DNA from: an uncultured Campylobacter sp.
GTDB taxonomy: Bacteria > Campylobacterota > Campylobacteria > Campylobacterales > Campylobacteraceae
Direction of reading: 5' to 3'
Length of the DNA: 64,000 bases
Assembly (NCBI RefSeq): GCF_938002845.1
Contig: NZ_CALKZP010000057.1
Location: forward strand, 1-64,000
Below the pieces are notes generated by a model. That model was not told where the DNA came from and searched no databases. It worked only from the letters and a program-made list of their open reading frames with translations. This document shows, one piece after another, positions 48,764 to 57,706 of the stretch. Position 1 is the first letter of the stretch, and each line of letters begins with the position of its first letter. Position numbers and translations under genes: made by a program.

Positions 48764-49720
48764 ATGAAAAATTTTATCTTTTTGTGGCTTTTACTTGTGG
48801 GCTGCGCTTTCGGCGCCGCTAAAGAGGATGCGGCGGCTTCTACTACGCAGCAGGTGGCGTCAAATTTGCCGCAGCCAAATTTTGAAATTTTTTACGATGA
48901 AAATGCTAGCGATGCGCAGATAGATGCGGGCTTGGACGCGCTTTTGGAATTCGCGGCGCAAAACAGGGGCAGGATCGACGAGGATTTCGGGGAGTTTAAA
49001 GATAGAATTTTCACCGCTTTCATTTTTAATCCAAAGGTGCTGCGAAATTCAAAATTTGACTTCGAGCGGATAGAAAAAATCCTTAAATTTAAACCAAATC
49101 TCAATTACGGCGGAGACGGCGGTTATTTCTCGCCGCTAAAGCTCGCGATCTTTTTCGGCTCGAAATTTAGCAGCGAGATAGCGAAGCTTTACCATTTTGA
49201 TAAAGCCGATGCGATGCGGCTTTTAGAGCTTTTGGTGCGAAACGGCGCGGACGTCAAGGCTAGCGGGCTGCTGCGAGATGCCGCGGCAAACGATAATTTC
49301 GAGGCATTTAAGTTTTTGATTGCAAACGGCGCGCGAGATACGAAAGATGTGGTCGGCTCGGTTGCGGGCAGCGAATTAATATTTTTAAGCGACAATAACG
49401 TTTCCATTCTCGGATATAAAGAGGCGCTGCCGCTTGCTGCGAGGGAGTTTGCCGCGGGCACCAAATTTAAAGAATTCCGCGATGGGAGATTATGCTATTT
49501 GGACGAAATTTTAAAATTCCAAAGCTTTGCAAGCATCGATAAAAAGGAGATCGAAACGCTTATCAAAGTAGCTGTGGTGCTGGATGACGAGATGACGGCG
49601 GAGTTTTTGCTCTCTCGCGGCCTTTGCAAGCAGAAGGGGCTTTGCGAGTTTCTAAAAGTGCAGGCAAAAACTTACGACGCTGCAAAAATTTCTAAAATTT
49701 TAAGCCGCAAAGAGAAGTAA
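48764..49720 (+). CDS. Ankyrin-repeat-like lipoprotein
   Basis: 318 residues from the ATG after GAGGGC; the upstream in-frame start is not supported. The signal sequence ends in LLLVGC (lipobox), so it is a lipoprotein or secreted protein. Residues about 150-200 show ankyrin-like helices (LLELLVRNGADVKAS--LRDAAANDNFEAFKFLIANGA), with a weaker unit near the C-terminus (DDEMTAEFLLSRGLC). Two Cys pairs near the end may form disulfides. Ankyrin lipoproteins in Campylobacter are often of unknown function. Divergent from the binding-protein genes. Confidence 0.65.
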   Translation: MKNFIFLWLLLVGCAFGAAKEDAAASTTQQVASNLPQPNFEIFYDENASDAQIDAGLDALLEFAAQNRGRIDEDFGEFKDRIFTAFIFNPKVLRNSKFDFERIEKILKFKPNLNYGGDGGYFSPLKLAIFFGSKFSSEIAKLYHFDKADAMRLLELLVRNGADVKASGLLRDAAANDNFEAFKFLIANGARDTKDVVGSVAGSELIFLSDNNVSILGYKEALPLAAREFAAGTKFKEFRDGRLCYLDEILKFQSFASIDKKEIETLIKVAVVLDDEMTAEFLLSRGLCKQKGLCEFLKVQAKTYDAAKISKILSRKEK

Positions 49721-50018
49721 ATTTTAAAATTTGAGCAGCTACGGCGTGGCAAGCGGATAAAATCGCTATTACAATTGCGCCAGCCGCAGCCGCCCTACTT
49801 TGTCATTTAACGCGAGCGAAAAAGCAAAATTTGTTCCGCCTAATCTACTCTCCTCCGCTTATCAAACAGCTCGCTATTAAGTCTATTCAAGATAAATTTT
49901 AATTTATTTGCCAGACAGCGCGGCGGCGAAGGTAAATTTTAAAATTTAATCAATATAAAGGACAAATTTAAGTGCCATTGTTATATAATTTACCCTATTT
50001 TTTAAAAAGGAGTTTGAG
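49721..50018. other. Spacer, nothing recognised
   Basis: About 300 bases without a gene. AAATTT words cluster at 49890-49975. TATAATTTACCC near 49985 is a likely -10 element of the DUF805 gene. Confidence 0.4.
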
Positions 50019-50426
50019 ATGACTTTTATAGAATCTGTTCGCACTTGTCTCAAAGAGAATTATTGCAATTTTGAGGGGCGTGCACCACGTTCAGAGTACT
50101 GGTGGTTTGAATTATTTGCGGCACTTTTAGTAATCGTAACGTTAGTATTGGATGGCTTTTTAGGCACCTATGCCGTTACGAGTTCTGGTAGAATGATCGG
50201 TTTCATTAACTCAATCTTTTTATTGGCAATACTTTTACCTTCTATTGCCGTAGCGGTAAGGCGTCTGCACGATACCGATAGAAGTGGCTGGTTTTATCTA
50301 TTAATTTTTGTCCCGATAATAGGCCCGGTAGTATTGATAGTGTTTTTTATCCAGCAAGGCACTAACGGAGGCAACCGCTTTGGAGACGATCTGTTGCGAC
50401 CCGCAAGCAGAGGCTCGATTTTTTAA
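50019..50426 (+). CDS. DUF805 family membrane protein (copy 1)
   Basis: 135 residues with four helices. The DUF805 signature is clear: CLKENYCNFEGRAPRSEYWWFELF at the N-terminus and AVAVRRLHDTDRSGWFYLL in the third quarter, then FFIQQGTNGGNRFGDDL. AAAAAGGAG precedes the ATG. The family is common but of unknown biochemical role. It is a paralogue of the gene at 57.7 kb. Confidence 0.88.
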   Translation: MTFIESVRTCLKENYCNFEGRAPRSEYWWFELFAALLVIVTLVLDGFLGTYAVTSSGRMIGFINSIFLLAILLPSIAVAVRRLHDTDRSGWFYLLIFVPIIGPVVLIVFFIQQGTNGGNRFGDDLLRPASRGSIF

Positions 50427-50567
50427 ACGTAGCTTTGTAGCACACATAAGCTTTGCAAATAAGCTAAATTTAGAGCTAATTCCATTTTGGTTTTAGCCCT
50501 TTTTACTAGGCGGTTTTGCTCAAAATAGCCTTTTATATTTAAATTTAGATTCGCCGCGAGATTCAAA

Positions 50568-51149
50568 CTACAAAATTTTAATCCTATTGCCTTTTAATTT
50601 CACTATTTTTTTGTCGTTTACTAGCTTCGTAATCGCTTGAGAGACATTTTGGCGAGGCGCGCCGAGTAGGCTTGCAAGCGTCATTATATTAAAGGGAAGC
50701 TCCACGATCTTGTCTGCGTTTGCGATGCGATTTAAGAAATTTAAAATCCGCGTCTGGATTTTCGCAAAGACGATCTCTTTAATTAAAATCCGCTGCGAGT
50801 AGATATTTTTGATAAGTGCGTTTATGATCGAGCTTGCAAACTCGTCTCCGAGCAACTCGAAAAGCTCCGAGATGTTGATCTGCAGCGTCTCGCAGTCGCT
50901 TAAAATTTCAAGGCTCGTGTTTTTATCCAAGCAGACGTAGGCGCCGCTTCTTACGAAGCTAAAGATAAATTCCTTACCGTTTTCGTAGCAATTTAGCTTC
51001 GCCCTGCCACGTAGCAGAATGATAAATTTAAACTTTTGCGCGTAGATCACGTCGCCGTGAGCGTAGCTTTCGCGTCTAAATTTAGCAATCCGCTCCCTGC
51101 TTAAAAAGTCGAATTTCTCGCTGTAATCGTTATTTAGTCTATCTATCAT
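50568..51149 (-). CDS. Crp/Fnr-family transcriptional regulator
   Basis: 193 residues from ATG 51149, preceded by AAAGAG; another ATG five codons upstream has no ribosome site. The N-terminal beta-roll cyclic-nucleotide-like domain lacks the CRP cAMP residues and the Fnr cysteines, so the effector is unknown. The C-terminal winged helix is clear (LPFNIMTLASLLGAPRQNVSQAITKLVNDKKIVKL). It is divergent from the cytochrome c / TorA-like operon and close to its promoter, so it is probably its regulator. C. jejuni NssR and related Crp/Fnr regulators are of this size. Confidence 0.8.
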   Translation of the reverse strand: MIDRLNNDYSEKFDFLSRERIAKFRRESYAHGDVIYAQKFKFIILLRGRAKLNCYENGKEFIFSFVRSGAYVCLDKNTSLEILSDCETLQINISELFELLGDEFASSIINALIKNIYSQRILIKEIVFAKIQTRILNFLNRIANADKIVELPFNIMTLASLLGAPRQNVSQAITKLVNDKKIVKLKGNRIKIL

Positions 51150-51198
51150 AGCAGCTCTTTGCATAAAATTTCACGTAAATTTTACATAAAAAGGATAA

Positions 51199-51220
51199 AT
51201 TCGTCGCAATCGCGACAAAT
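51199..51220. promoter_or_regulatory. 22-bp dyad, candidate Crp/Fnr operator
   Basis: The site has half-sites GTCGC and GCGAC with a 4-nt centre, and the symmetry continues outside with ATT/AAT after one mismatch. Total size 22 bp is that of a Crp/Fnr-family site. It lies between the divergent regulator and the cytochrome c gene, 57 nt before the latter. The assignment rests on symmetry and position only. Confidence 0.4.
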
Positions 51221-51276
51221 TTAAATTTATCTTTGATTTATAATTCGCGTTAAAGATAACCTAGAAAGGATACTTT

Positions 51277-51843
51277 ATGAGGAAAATTTTTATCTCATTT
51301 ATCTGTGCGTGTTCGCTTTTTGGCGGCGAGGTAATCTCTAAAACCGCTACGATCTCGCAAGACGGCAAAGCAATCGGCGAGGCTGAAATTTTAACGCCGA
51401 TCGAGGTGATATCCAGCGATGGCGGCGTTACCAAGATTAAAATTAAAGGCGTCGTGAGCGAAAACTATCAGCTTCAAATCCAAAAAAATATGAAAGAGGC
51501 TGAAATTTACGCGATTTTTACGAACGAAGCCGAAGCAAATTTTAAAAAGGGCAAAAAGCTCGAGGACGATTACGGCGAGATTTGGTATGAGGCGGAGGGG
51601 ATTTACGAGATCAGTTCGGATGCCGTAGCTAAGGACGCTAAGGCGCTTTATGCGGAGGCAAAGACGAACTACGAGCAGATCTGCTCGGCGTGTCACCGCT
51701 TGCATGAGCCAAAGAGCTTCACGGCAAATCAGTGGCCTGCAAATTTGCAAGAGATGATCAATGCAAACTACGTAGCGCTCGAGGGCGACGAGCTAAATTT
51801 GATCATAAAATACCTACAACACAACGCAAAAAAACCTGAATGA
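51277..51843 (+). CDS. Periplasmic monohaem c-type cytochrome (TorA-like reductase partner)
   Basis: 188 residues. A signal peptide (MRKIFISFICACSLFGG) is followed by an N-terminal region of about 110 residues (a beta-rich, SH3-like part), then a single haem site CSACH (about residue 128) with the loop HRLHEPKSFTANQWPANLQEM, where Met is a likely axial ligand. This is the electron-donor protein found upstream of TorA-like molybdoenzymes in Campylobacter (Cj0265c-like). The reductase gene begins 13 nt downstream. It probably replaces the TorC pentahaem cytochrome. Confidence 0.88.
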   Translation: MRKIFISFICACSLFGGEVISKTATISQDGKAIGEAEILTPIEVISSDGGVTKIKIKGVVSENYQLQIQKNMKEAEIYAIFTNEAEANFKKGKKLEDDYGEIWYEAEGIYEISSDAVAKDAKALYAEAKTNYEQICSACHRLHEPKSFTANQWPANLQEMINANYVALEGDELNLIIKYLQHNAKKPE

Positions 51844-51856
51844 TAAATGAGATCAG

Positions 51857-54304
51857 ATGAAAAGGCGAGACTTTTTAAAGGCAGGGATTTTAGGCGCAAG
51901 CGCGGCAAGCGCTAGCAGGATCGAGGGGGTTACACAGACGATTTTTGATAACAAAAAGGTATTCGGCGCGAATAGATTCGGCCCTTTTTGGCTAAATTTA
52001 AACTCGTCGCAGATCGTTTCGGTAAGCGAATTCGAGGGCGATAAATTTCCAAACACGATGAATTACAGCTTGCCCGATTCCGTGCAGAACGAAAACCGCG
52101 TGCTCTATCCGATGGTGCGCAAAAGCTATCTAAAGGCTAAAGGCGCGGCAAAGAGCGAACTGCGCGGCAAAGAGGAGTTCGTGCGCGTTAGCTGGGACAC
52201 GGCCCTTGATCTAGCCGCAAAGGCTTTGAAAGAAAATTTCGACAAATACGGCGCCGAGGCGATCTACGGCGAGTGCTACTGGTGGGGCGGTAGCGGCAAG
52301 ATCGGCTGGGGACGCACCGTAGCGCACCGAATGCTTAAAATTTTAGGCGGCTACGTAGAGGAAAGCGGCGATTACTCCACCGGCGCGGGGCTCGTCATCA
52401 TGCCTCACGTGCTTGGCTCAAGCGCCGTTTACGACGCGCCTACTACGTGGAAAGCGATCGTCAAAAACGCCAAAAACGTCGTATTTTGGGGCACCGATCC
52501 TGTGGTAACCAATCAAATTTCATCCATTCCGCCTACGCACGACGGTTATATCGGCATGCAAGAGCTTAAGAAATCGGGCATCAAAACTTATAGCGTAAAC
52601 GTAATGAGAAACGACACCGCGCGCTACTTTGGCAGCGAAGATATCATTGTGCGCCCGAACACCGACACCGCGCTCATCATCGGTATGTGCCATTATCTGT
52701 TTACGAACAATCTCTACGATGAGGAATTTATCAAAAAATACACAGTCGGATTTAATAAATTTAAAGCGTATTTTCTAGGCGAGAGCGATAAAATCGTAAA
52801 GGACGCAGCTTGGGCGAGCAAAATTTGCGGGCTTAGCGAGGAGGCTATTGCGAAATTTGCTACGGCGCTTGCAAAGGAGCCGAGCACGATCCTGATCGGT
52901 CGCGGTTTGCAGCGCGCAGATCACGGCGAGCAGCCTTTCTGGGCGCTAGTGGCGCTTAATGCGATGCTGGGGTATATCGGCAAGGAGGGTCTCGGCTTTG
53001 AATTTAGCCTGGGCTACGGCTCTGCGGGCGCTACGAATAAAGTGGCTCCGATTTTAAAGGGACTTAGCACACGCATAGATGAAAAATACGAAAACACGGG
53101 CTCTGCGCCTTGGAAAAACGCGAAAAACATCACCATCCCATCCTCTCGCAGCATAGAGGCGCTGGAGCATCCGGGCAAGCAGATCGATTATGACGGCACC
53201 AAGATCAAGCTGCCGCATATGAGAGTCGCATATATGGCGTGCGGATCGATGTTTACGCGCCATCAGGACGTGAATAATATTGTGAGGCAGTGGCGCAAAT
53301 TTGACACCGTCATCACCGCCGAGCCGTACTGGACGAGCACCGCAAAACTTAGCGACATCGTGCTTCCCGTCGCGATCGAGGTCGAGCGCAACGACATCAA
53401 CCAAACGGGCGCTACGGGCGAATATATAGTCGCTTACAGACCTGCAATCGAGCCGATGGGCGAGAGCAAGAGCGACTTTTGGATCTGCGAGCAGATCTGC
53501 AAGCGCTGGGGATACGGTGAGGTCTTTAGCGAGGGCAAGGACGAGTTAGGCTGGATGAAAGAATTCTACGCCGATGCCGTAGAGCAAGCCAAAGGCCTAA
53601 ATATAACGATGCCTAGCTTCGAAGAATTTTACGACAAAGGCTTCGTGCGCTTTGAAAAGGACGACGAGAGCAGCGCGCTATATACGCGCCTTGCGGCATT
53701 CCGCGAAAATCCCGCCAAAAACCGCCTCGGCACGCCGTCTGGCAAGATCGAGCTTTACTCGCCCGTAATCGCTAAGATGGGCTATGCCGACTGCCCGCCG
53801 ATGCCTACTTGGATCGAGCCTAAGGAGTGGCTAGGCGATGCGAAAAAGACGGCGAAGTATCCGATCCACATCGTAAGCCCGCACTCTCGCTACCGCCTGC
53901 ACAGCCAGCTAAACAACTCGATCATCAGAAATTTCGCCGAGGTTAGCGGCAGAGAGCCGGTGCTGATAAATCCAAAAGACGCCGAAGCTCGCGGGCTTGC
54001 GAACGGCGACATCGTGCGCGTTTTCAATGACCGCGGCGAAATTTTGGCAGGCGTACTCGTTACCGACATCGTGCCCGAGCGCGTCGCAGCGATCTGCGAG
54101 GGCGCGTGGTACGATCCCGAGGTTTGGGGCGAGAAGAGCCTCTGCCAGCACGGCTGCGTAAACGTGCTTACGTTCGATAAAGGCACGTCAAGTCTCGCGC
54201 AAAGCAACTCGGCTCACACCGTGCTAGCGCAGATTGAGAAATTTAAAGGGGAGATTAAACCTATAACGGCGTTTTCTAAACCTAAAATCCTACAATCTTT
54301 GTAG
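51857..54304 (+). CDS. Molybdopterin oxidoreductase, TMAO/DMSO/biotin sulfoxide reductase type (copy 1)
   Basis: 815 residues. The Tat signal is clear (MKRRDFLKAG), so it is exported folded with its bis-MGD cofactor. The active-site serine region SGDYSTGAGLVIMPHVLGSS and the HSRYRLHSQLNNS segment near the C-terminus are those of TorA/BisC/DmsA-like periplasmic enzymes without iron-sulfur clusters. It reduces TMAO, DMSO or a similar S- or N-oxide with electrons from the preceding cytochrome c. C. jejuni Cj0264c is the counterpart. Paralogue of the reductase at 61.2 kb. Confidence 0.9.
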   Translation: MKRRDFLKAGILGASAASASRIEGVTQTIFDNKKVFGANRFGPFWLNLNSSQIVSVSEFEGDKFPNTMNYSLPDSVQNENRVLYPMVRKSYLKAKGAAKSELRGKEEFVRVSWDTALDLAAKALKENFDKYGAEAIYGECYWWGGSGKIGWGRTVAHRMLKILGGYVEESGDYSTGAGLVIMPHVLGSSAVYDAPTTWKAIVKNAKNVVFWGTDPVVTNQISSIPPTHDGYIGMQELKKSGIKTYSVNVMRNDTARYFGSEDIIVRPNTDTALIIGMCHYLFTNNLYDEEFIKKYTVGFNKFKAYFLGESDKIVKDAAWASKICGLSEEAIAKFATALAKEPSTILIGRGLQRADHGEQPFWALVALNAMLGYIGKEGLGFEFSLGYGSAGATNKVAPILKGLSTRIDEKYENTGSAPWKNAKNITIPSSRSIEALEHPGKQIDYDGTKIKLPHMRVAYMACGSMFTRHQDVNNIVRQWRKFDTVITAEPYWTSTAKLSDIVLPVAIEVERNDINQTGATGEYIVAYRPAIEPMGESKSDFWICEQICKRWGYGEVFSEGKDELGWMKEFYADAVEQAKGLNITMPSFEEFYDKGFVRFEKDDESSALYTRLAAFRENPAKNRLGTPSGKIELYSPVIAKMGYADCPPMPTWIEPKEWLGDAKKTAKYPIHIVSPHSRYRLHSQLNNSIIRNFAEVSGREPVLINPKDAEARGLANGDIVRVFNDRGEILAGVLVTDIVPERVAAICEGAWYDPEVWGEKSLCQHGCVNVLTFDKGTSSLAQSNSAHTVLAQIEKFKGEIKPITAFSKPKILQSL

Positions 54305-54313
54305 CGCGTCGTC

Positions 54314-54416
54314 TCGCGAGTGCTTTTGAGAGAGATTTGAAATTTTAAGTCTGCGGCAGACTACTTGTCTAGCCTTGACTTAAAATTTCTGCACAACTCT
54401 CAAAATCATCTCGCGA
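54314..54416. repeat. Long imperfect inverted repeat after the reductase gene
   Basis: Two arms of about 38-40 nt (54314-54351 and 54377-54416) pair with only a few mismatches. Each includes TCGCGAG, TTTTGAGAG and AAATTTTAAGTC. In the centre AGTCTGC/GCAGACT forms a further short palindrome. It begins 10 nt after the stop codon. The structure could be a very stable terminator or mRNA end. It is larger than a usual intrinsic terminator. Confidence 0.7.
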
Positions 54417-54561
54417 TACTTCCGCTTGTCTTTTTGTGCTCAAATTTGGTGAAAATTTGAGCACAATTTGCTTCTTTTGTGTGCGTCAAATTTGAATGTA
54501 AATTTTGCTCAGGTTAAAAACTCTGCTAAAATTCGCTCAAATTTAACCCAAAGGTCGCGCC

Positions 54562-55278
54562 ATGCAAATCCCGAATTTGATCCGAAATTTTATCCGCAAA
54601 CGCATCGTTTCAGAGTCCATTTTGCTGCCGTTTTTCTATCCCGATGAGGGCGAGTTTGAGAGTTTTCAGGACGGATATAGGCTCGCTAGCCGCAAAACTG
54701 GCGAGGAGCTAGCAGACGACGCACCAGGGCAGTGGCGAAAGAGCTGGCGGGTCATCGCGCGTAACGGCATGGACGATCCGTTTTTCGTGGATTTTGCCCT
54801 CGGGGACGCCTCGCCGGTGTATTTTGCCTATCACGGCGCGGGCTCGTGGGAGCCGATAAAGGTCGCGGACGATATCGTTAAATTTGAAGCAATTTTAACC
54901 GCACTTGTCGCGCTTAAAGCGCCTTGCTCGCTTGAAGCGATCGCGCCGCTTACTGATTTAAACAACGAATTTTACCGCGAGCTGGCGGACGACTACGCGC
55001 GGGAAGACGAAGTGCGCGAGGAGCCCAAATATAAATATTCCAGCGTTTTTACCCTGGACTTGGGTGCCGATAAGGTAAAAACGCTCGTGTTTTTAAAGAA
55101 ATTTTTTGACGACGAAAGCTTTGCAGTGACCAAAGAGAGGGCGCAAAATTTGCCGCTTTGCGTATTTAGCGGCATAGAGGAGTCAGCGCTAGCGCTACAA
55201 GACAAACTTGCCTCACTCGGAGTTAAATTTTACGCGCGGGAGATCTCTTTTAGCGAATTTATCGCGCGGAGTGACTAA
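54562..55278 (+). CDS. Hypothetical protein, weakly SMI1/KNR4-like
   Basis: 238 residues. No signal peptide or membrane helix; acidic. The middle (WRVIARNGMDDPFFVDFALGDASPVYFAYHGAGSWEPIKVADDIVKF) is similar in pattern to SUKH (SMI1/KNR4) proteins, which have W--A-----DP---D and G-W-P-ADS segments and are often immunity proteins. The C-terminal 60 residues do not match a known domain. No toxin gene is adjacent. Family placement is by eye. Confidence 0.5.
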   Translation: MQIPNLIRNFIRKRIVSESILLPFFYPDEGEFESFQDGYRLASRKTGEELADDAPGQWRKSWRVIARNGMDDPFFVDFALGDASPVYFAYHGAGSWEPIKVADDIVKFEAILTALVALKAPCSLEAIAPLTDLNNEFYRELADDYAREDEVREEPKYKYSSVFTLDLGADKVKTLVFLKKFFDDESFAVTKERAQNLPLCVFSGIEESALALQDKLASLGVKFYAREISFSEFIARSD

Positions 55279-55306
55279 GCGAGCAAATTTAAAATTTCAA
55301 CTCCCG

Positions 55307-55335
55307 CTGCTGCTAAATTTAAAATTTAGCAGCAG
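55307..55335. repeat. Perfect 14-bp palindrome after the SMI1-like gene
   Basis: Arms CTGCTGCTAAATTT and its exact complement are separated by one base. In RNA it would form a hairpin with an A/U-rich apex. It lies 29 nt past the stop codon; no T run follows, so a termination role is uncertain. Confidence 0.65.
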
Positions 55336-55553
55336 GCGATCCTATTAAATTTCGTGCTCGTTCGCTTGATATCGCAGTGCGTTAATAGCTTTGCGTACGC
55401 TGGAGCGAAAATTAAAGCGTAAAATCAAAATGTAAAATTGAAGTGGATTTTAAGCGCCCTACTTCGTTTTTTACTTGCAGTAGGGCGAATTTGCTTAAAG
55501 TAGTGAACTAAAGCGAGGCGAAAATTATCCAAACCTTGGATCTGTTATCTTGC

Positions 55554-56078
55554 TCAGTTAGAGCAGCTGTTGCGAGCGACGAGCTCTGCAAAATCTAGGG
55601 CTGCGTCGTAGTCGGGCTCAGAGGCTATGTCGCTTACGAGCTCTTTATAAACCACAACGCCTGCGGTATCTATGACGAAGATTGCTCTGGCACTGAGACC
55701 TGCTAATGCGCCGCTGGCGATGAGGGTGCCGTAGCGGCGGCAAAATTCCTTATCGCGGAAATCGCTTGCAACGCGTAGATTTTTGATCCCCTCAGTCGTA
55801 CAAAACCTCCCCATCGCAAACGGTAAATCCATCGAAACGACGATTACTTCAGTGTTAGGAAGCGATGCGGCGCGCTCGTTGAACTTACGTGCCTCCGTCG
55901 CGCAGACGGGCGTATCTAGCGATGGCACAGCGACGATGATTTGCACGTGCTTGCCGCTAGCGATCTCAATTTCGCTTAGATCTTGAGCTACTAAGCGCAC
56001 TTGCGGCGCGCGATCGCCTAGATTTATCTCTTGCCCGCTTAGCTCTACAGGCTTTCCTTGAAATGTTACTTTTGACAT
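55554..56078 (-). CDS. tpx: Thiol peroxidase
   Basis: 174 residues, periplasmic/cytoplasmic Tpx-type atypical 2-Cys peroxiredoxin that reduces peroxides with thioredoxin. The peroxidatic Cys is in PSLDTPVCATEARKF and the resolving Cys in FAMGRFCTTEG. N-terminal MSKVTFQGKPVELSG and C-terminal region are as in the family. It is alone on its strand and has AAAGGA before the start. In Campylobacter, Tpx is part of the oxidative-stress defence next to AhpC and Bcp. Confidence 0.95.
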   Translation of the reverse strand: MSKVTFQGKPVELSGQEINLGDRAPQVRLVAQDLSEIEIASGKHVQIIVAVPSLDTPVCATEARKFNERAASLPNTEVIVVSMDLPFAMGRFCTTEGIKNLRVASDFRDKEFCRRYGTLIASGALAGLSARAIFVIDTAGVVVYKELVSDIASEPDYDAALDFAELVARNSCSN

Positions 56079-56167
56079 TTTTGTCCTTTGTTTTGAATTT
56101 GTAGCGGCGAATATACAAAAATTCCTTAAATTTCAGGTAAAATTGCTTTAAAAATCAAGGAGAGCAG

Positions 56168-57646
56168 ATGGGCGAAGATATTTGGGGCAGCAGCAGCAAT
56201 CCTGCATCGCTAGCCAGTATAAGACGTAAAAGCGGCGAAGAAAAAAAGCCCCTGGATGAGAAACCACAGGAGCAATCTGAGAATTTAGATTTAGCGCAAG
56301 AAGAACTTGCGGCGGATGATACTAGCGAGCAAAATTCTGCGGCTCAGAATTCTATAGAGCAAAATTCCACTTCCATAAGGCAAAATTTTACTCCACAGAA
56401 TTCTGCGGAGCAAAATTTAGCTTTTGCAGCTCAAGGCCTAGATGAAGAAAATTCTATTTTGCGAGATTCTGCCGCTACAGGCTCTAGCGAGCAAGATTCT
56501 AACGCTAAAAGTTTGAATTCTACCGAAAATGCTGCGAACTCGCAGAATTTTGTGGAGCAAAATTCCACTTGGCAAAATTCAGCTTCCTCAAATTCCGATA
56601 GAATTAGCTCTACACAAAGCTCAGCTAAGGTTTACGATCTAAATAAAGCCTACGTATTTTATATGTTCCTAGGGCCTTTCGGTGCGCATAGATTTTATCT
56701 TGGGCGTATAATCTCCGCGATTTTTCAGCTTTTAGGCGGGCTGCCATTTCTCATCTGGCTTTTTTTAGTAGTGGTTGCTGTCATGTGGACGAGTATAGAA
56801 GGTAACGAGCTGTTGGCGCTTGTAAACTCATCTCGTCCGGATTTGGGCGTGCAAGCATCAGACCTAAAGGATATAGAACAGGGCTTTTTTCATTTTATGG
56901 TTATTTTTTCGGTGCCTAATGTTTTGTTTTTAATCTGGCTTATTAGCGACTTTTTTAGGTTGCCTGATATGGTGCGAAAGCTAAATGTATCCGTAGGCGC
57001 GGGAGCAATCCTGTATGTTTATGCGGATGACGCTAAAGAGCAGAGCGAAAATCTATCTACTGCCAAAACTACCCTTTACATAGCGTTTGGGCTTGAGGCG
57101 TTAAATGCGGTAGGCAGATATATCAAGAATATAGATAAAGTGGGTGCGTTGGAGGGCGTCGGACTTATATCTATGATATGCCTAGCTGTAGGGTTATATT
57201 TTTTAGCGCGGGCAATACGCAGCACGGATCTGCTATCAAACGCCGTGCTAGTCGGGGTTTCCTCGGCTATAAGCGCAGTAAGCACTATATTTGTAGGATT
57301 TGAATTGTTTAAACCATCAGTTTTTATGATAAGCATTTCTTGCGTATGCACAGCGGTATATCTGATCTATCAGCTGCTAGTTAGTAAAGAGCTTTATGAT
57401 TGTAGCGGAGAGAAAAACTATCTAAGAGCGTTTTATGTTATTGCAGCTACGGAGATAGTAACTCTAGTCTTGATAGCGCTTGACTCGCAGCTTTTTGCCT
57501 TAGTATTTGCCATAGGGTGGTTAGCTTCGGTAGTTCTAAATGTTTCGGCGGTTTATGGCACTAGGGAGGTTACTGCCTCAAAAGGCGGCTACGGCCTAGT
57601 GCATCTGGCGCATCACGTAAAGCAGATGAACGGACGGGAGTTTTAG
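56168..57646 (+). CDS. Multi-helix TM2-domain membrane protein with long QNS-rich N-terminus
   Basis: 492 residues. Residues 1-155 are low complexity, made of variants of (S/A)EQNS, PQNS and ENS. They are followed by a TM2 unit (KAYVFYMFLGPFGAHRFYLGRI) and seven or more further membrane helices to residue 480. The start after AAGGAGAGC is good. The N-terminal coding DNA contains about 13 RAATTY words in 310 bp, far more than neighbouring genes, so the segment looks like motif-rich DNA that became coding. Function unknown; DUF805 and TM2 proteins cluster here and may belong to one envelope process. Confidence 0.75.
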   Translation: MGEDIWGSSSNPASLASIRRKSGEEKKPLDEKPQEQSENLDLAQEELAADDTSEQNSAAQNSIEQNSTSIRQNFTPQNSAEQNLAFAAQGLDEENSILRDSAATGSSEQDSNAKSLNSTENAANSQNFVEQNSTWQNSASSNSDRISSTQSSAKVYDLNKAYVFYMFLGPFGAHRFYLGRIISAIFQLLGGLPFLIWLFLVVVAVMWTSIEGNELLALVNSSRPDLGVQASDLKDIEQGFFHFMVIFSVPNVLFLIWLISDFFRLPDMVRKLNVSVGAGAILYVYADDAKEQSENLSTAKTTLYIAFGLEALNAVGRYIKNIDKVGALEGVGLISMICLAVGLYFLARAIRSTDLLSNAVLVGVSSAISAVSTIFVGFELFKPSVFMISISCVCTAVYLIYQLLVSKELYDCSGEKNYLRAFYVIAATEIVTLVLIALDSQLFALVFAIGWLASVVLNVSAVYGTREVTASKGGYGLVHLAHHVKQMNGREF

Positions 57647-57706
57647 GTATTTAAATTTAAGGGGCGATTAGTATAATCCTATATTATTTTAAAAAAGGAG
57701 TTTTAA

